A stretch of DNA of 64,000 bases from Phaseolus vulgaris. Its lineage: Eukaryota > Streptophyta > Magnoliopsida > Fabales > Fabaceae. Where the stretch lies: positions 42,239,172-42,303,171 of the forward strand of contig NC_023759.2 in assembly GCF_000499845.2 (NCBI RefSeq). The letters are read 5' to 3'. Numbering within the stretch: the first letter of the stretch is position 1; each line of letters opens with the position of its first letter. Of the stretch, positions 61,401 to 64,000 are shown piece after piece. Under the pieces are notes generated by a model. That model made no database searches and was not told the origin of the DNA. It saw only the letters and a program-made list of their open reading frames with translations. A program made the translations under genes and the position numbers.

Positions 61401-63650
61401 CTATAGACATATTCTTGCATAAGCTATGTTTTCCTTAATCGTATTTTCCTTTTTGTGAAGATGAAGGGATATCACTTTCTGATACCAAGGATAAATGGAT
61501 GTTCCTTTTCTACTTGCTTTAACTAGTATATACTATAGTTTTGGACAAACATCTCTCCCTTACTTTTGCTGAAACCTTGTTTCATTTTCCTTTGAGCATC
61601 ACTATACACGTCTGATGTACCTTTCTTTATGACAGGCATGGACAGAGGCATCAACAGTTCCTAAAGCATTAGTTTGTATGCTTTTAAGGTTGTCGAACAT
61701 CAAATTTGTGATTGTAACTTTGGGAAAAGATGGTTGCATAATGCTGGAGAGAAGTTTTAATGGTACATTCCCATTTCTTCCATTTTTTATTTTCTTTTAA
61801 TGTTAGGTTTTCAAGGGTGAAGGGTGTTTAAAAGGTTATCTTGAAGAACCTGATCTTATGCTAACACTGGACAGAATTAGAATGTTTACATTGCATATTA
61901 AGTGAATGTTGTGTTTTCTTTTAATTTAAACAACTTCACACTTACTATGATTTATTTTTTTTCTGACAGAGGGTCCTTCCACTGAAGAAATGGATGTTGA
62001 CCAATTACTGGAATCCCTGGAGATGAGAAAGAACAGAAGGACACACATCCCAACCTGCATATCATCAGTATTCACAATGAAACTTTAAACACTTTTAAAG
62101 TTTGGTATTAGTACTACTGAAGTAAAATCCAGTTTGCAAATAATGCAGCAGATACTCGAAACTGTGACCATTACCGATATGTTTTCTGTGGACAGGAATG
62201 AGGTCCTCATGGGTGTCTTAGGCCCTTAAGCACTAACAGACCCCTTTTTCAATAAACTAATCTTATAATAACCTGTGTAACTCATTATTTGTTTCTTTAT
62301 GGTACTAAAAGAAAAGTCTATTTTAGTTGAAAATATAGAGGTTAATGATCTAGCAAATTCGAAAGACATTCAAGTGATACCAGTAAAACCTTTGCAAAAA
62401 TAGTTGGTCCTTTTAACAGTCCTGCATTCATTTGCCAATATTTGACATGTATTCTGAAATTTGTGAACAGCTAAGGAAATCGTTTTAGAAAAATGTAAAC
62501 ATCATATGCAAGCTTAAGGAAATCCTTGTATAAATTAGCATTTATTTTTCCCTGTTATGGTCTTTGTTTTAGTATATCAATCGATTACAATTACAACTGT
62601 TTAACTTAATTATATAAATTATTTTTCCGAGCCAAATAGTCAACTACCTAAACTGATGAATGAGTGCATGACAAGAGCAAAATCAATCTTCTGGGTATTA
62701 GTTGTGATATTGTGGATTACTTGCATTTTTAAAACTATGGAAGGGGTTGTAATTTGTAACTTGAACATTATGTGCCTATGTGTTTGGTAAAAAATTTATT
62801 TATATCTTTCTTTTCCATTTACTTTCCAGTCAGTGACAAAATTGCATGCAGAAGGTATAGGAACAGTTTTTGGGAAGTTATACGTTGGAACAGCTGAGAA
62901 TGTACCTCCATCAGAGCTTATTGATACAACTGGTGCTGGAGATGCATTTATTGGATCTATTCTCTATGGTAATTTACCAAATTTATTCTATATCTTTTCC
63001 TTGTGTCCTTCAAAGGGACACGTGCAAATTCTATACTTGCCATTCTTGCTACATCCTTTACCTTTTGATAGTAACTTGTCAGTCTTCATTAAGGTTTTCT
63101 GGTTCTAAAAGGTTGATTTGGAAATAGATGGATTCTTTCTTCCCCTTTGGTCACAGTGCTGTAAAATAAGTAGTTCAATTTTTTATATTAAAAATACAAT
63201 AAACTGTTCTGCTTAAACATATATACTTGCTCAATACCATTTCAGTAATTGTGGTTCATTTGGTTTTGCTTTTATATCCTTTCCAATTTCTGTTCTCCAA
63301 ATTCTCCACCACCTCCTCCCCAACATTTTGTTATTTGATTTTCAAAGTGGTTACAAGAACCATGATAATTAGTGAAATAATGTGTGCTGTTTTCTACTGG
63401 TTTCAGCTATCTGTGCCAACTTCACGCCAGAGAAAATGCTGTGCTTTGCTGCTACTGTGGTAAATACTCATGTACTCAAGTAATAAATAATTAATAGAAA
63501 TGGATAGTACATGCCTATTAAGTTTATTGCAAGAGGCTTATGCATTCATGTTGTTGGTAATTACAGGCAGCTTCCAAGTGCCGAGCTATAGGAGCAAGAA
63601 CTGGTCTCCCTTACCACACAGATCCATGTCTGGCATCCTTCATGAACTAG
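58479..63650 (+). CDS. pfkB-family carbohydrate kinase (ribokinase-like)
   Basis: Twelve exons, 58479-58508, 58598-58687, 58810-58887, 58977-59051, 59761-59813, 60469-60619, 61064-61174, 61636-61762, 61970-62067, 62830-62968, 63407-63459 and 63567-63650, give 362 residues. Residues 11-40 start VGCGAVSVDFLAT; 41-58 carry the first pfkB signature (VQGGGNAGNALTCASRLG); 303-309 are DTTGAGD, the second signature with the catalytic base Asp309 and anion hole. The protein lacks an obvious transit peptide and should be cytosolic. The order matches the Arabidopsis At4g28706-like group, whose sugar substrate is not well known. The first exon is only 30 nt; its donor could be at 58506 or 58509, and the peptide around residue 10 is less sure. 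The stretch at residues 239-271 (exon 9) is charged and poorly conserved as far as I can judge. Confidence 0.88.
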
Positions 63651-64000
63651 CATTCTTTACCACTGAAGTGCGCCATATGGTTTAGAATAAGGTTTTTGGT
63701 CAGAGGAAGTGATACAATATTGGACATTTCTTCTACGTTCTTTGTTTCATCAAATGTCAATTTAGAAAGCAAAGCCAACGAACTCCCTTGTTTGTGGTGC
63801 ACAAAATTTACTCCAAACTCTTTTCACATAATTAATCCCTGCTTATGTCTATGCAAGTGCCAAGATACCATTCCACTTTTTTTATAATTTATTCCCATCT
63901 GAAGATTATAATGCTTGATGAAACTTTCCAAATTTCAATTTCACATTATTAATTAATTTCTTCACGAGGCTTAAGTTGGAAAAAATAACCGTATTGTAGA
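63651..64000. other. 3' UTR and downstream region of the pfkB gene
   Basis: Follows the TAG at 63648-63650. No further gene is visible before the window ends. Confidence 0.5.

Overview
The window is nuclear DNA of a flowering plant, very probably a legume of the Phaseolus/Vigna/Glycine group. The reasons are GT-AG introns of 80 bp to 3.2 kb, AT-rich intergenic DNA, six single-copy-looking genes with clear plant homologues, and repeats I associate with legumes (a short TRIM-type LTR opening TGTTGGAGATCCCACATCG, a Mutator MITE and a MULE rich in palindromes). The genus is inference. All exon models below were built by eye from splice signals, frame continuity and family similarity.

Layout. (1) 1849-2432, plus: a small DUF861 cupin gene, 2 exons. 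(2) 6157-12533, minus: a 13-exon, 802-residue AMBRA1-like WD40 protein. (3) 15.3-18.6 kb: two degenerate Copia elements, one inserted into the integrase of the other. (4) 19.3-20.3 kb: a partial, non-coding duplicate of pieces of the WDR26-like locus. (5) 21086-21463, minus: nuclear gene for mitochondrial ribosomal protein S19, with an intron in its leader. (6) 23.5-27.5 kb: a broken Gypsy element carrying a LINE insertion (11-bp target duplication) and a Mutator-type MITE (perfect 9-bp target duplication, five palindromes inside). (7) 29263-34998, minus: a 4-exon, 528-residue WDR26-like LisH/CTLH/WD40 protein. (8) 36.3-48.8 kb: a transposon block with a DUF4283 fragment, a MULE with long inverted repeats and a transposase tail, and a Copia element whose gag, joined to hAT sequence, occurs three times in tandem. 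(9) 50367-56878, plus: an 8-exon, 762-residue ALE2-type receptor-like kinase with a hAT MITE in intron 3. (10) 58479-63650, plus: a 12-exon, 362-residue pfkB sugar kinase.

The genes do not form an operon-like unit. Two of the six (AMBRA1-like and WDR26-like) belong to WD40 families whose animal members serve ubiquitin ligases. The others are a cupin, an organelle ribosomal protein, a surface receptor kinase and a sugar kinase. No tRNA, rRNA, CRISPR array or satellite array was recognised. The least explained parts are the tandem hAT-gag mosaic, the alternating palindrome array in the MITE, the collinear shadow of the WDR26 locus, and several upstream ORFs in gene leaders.
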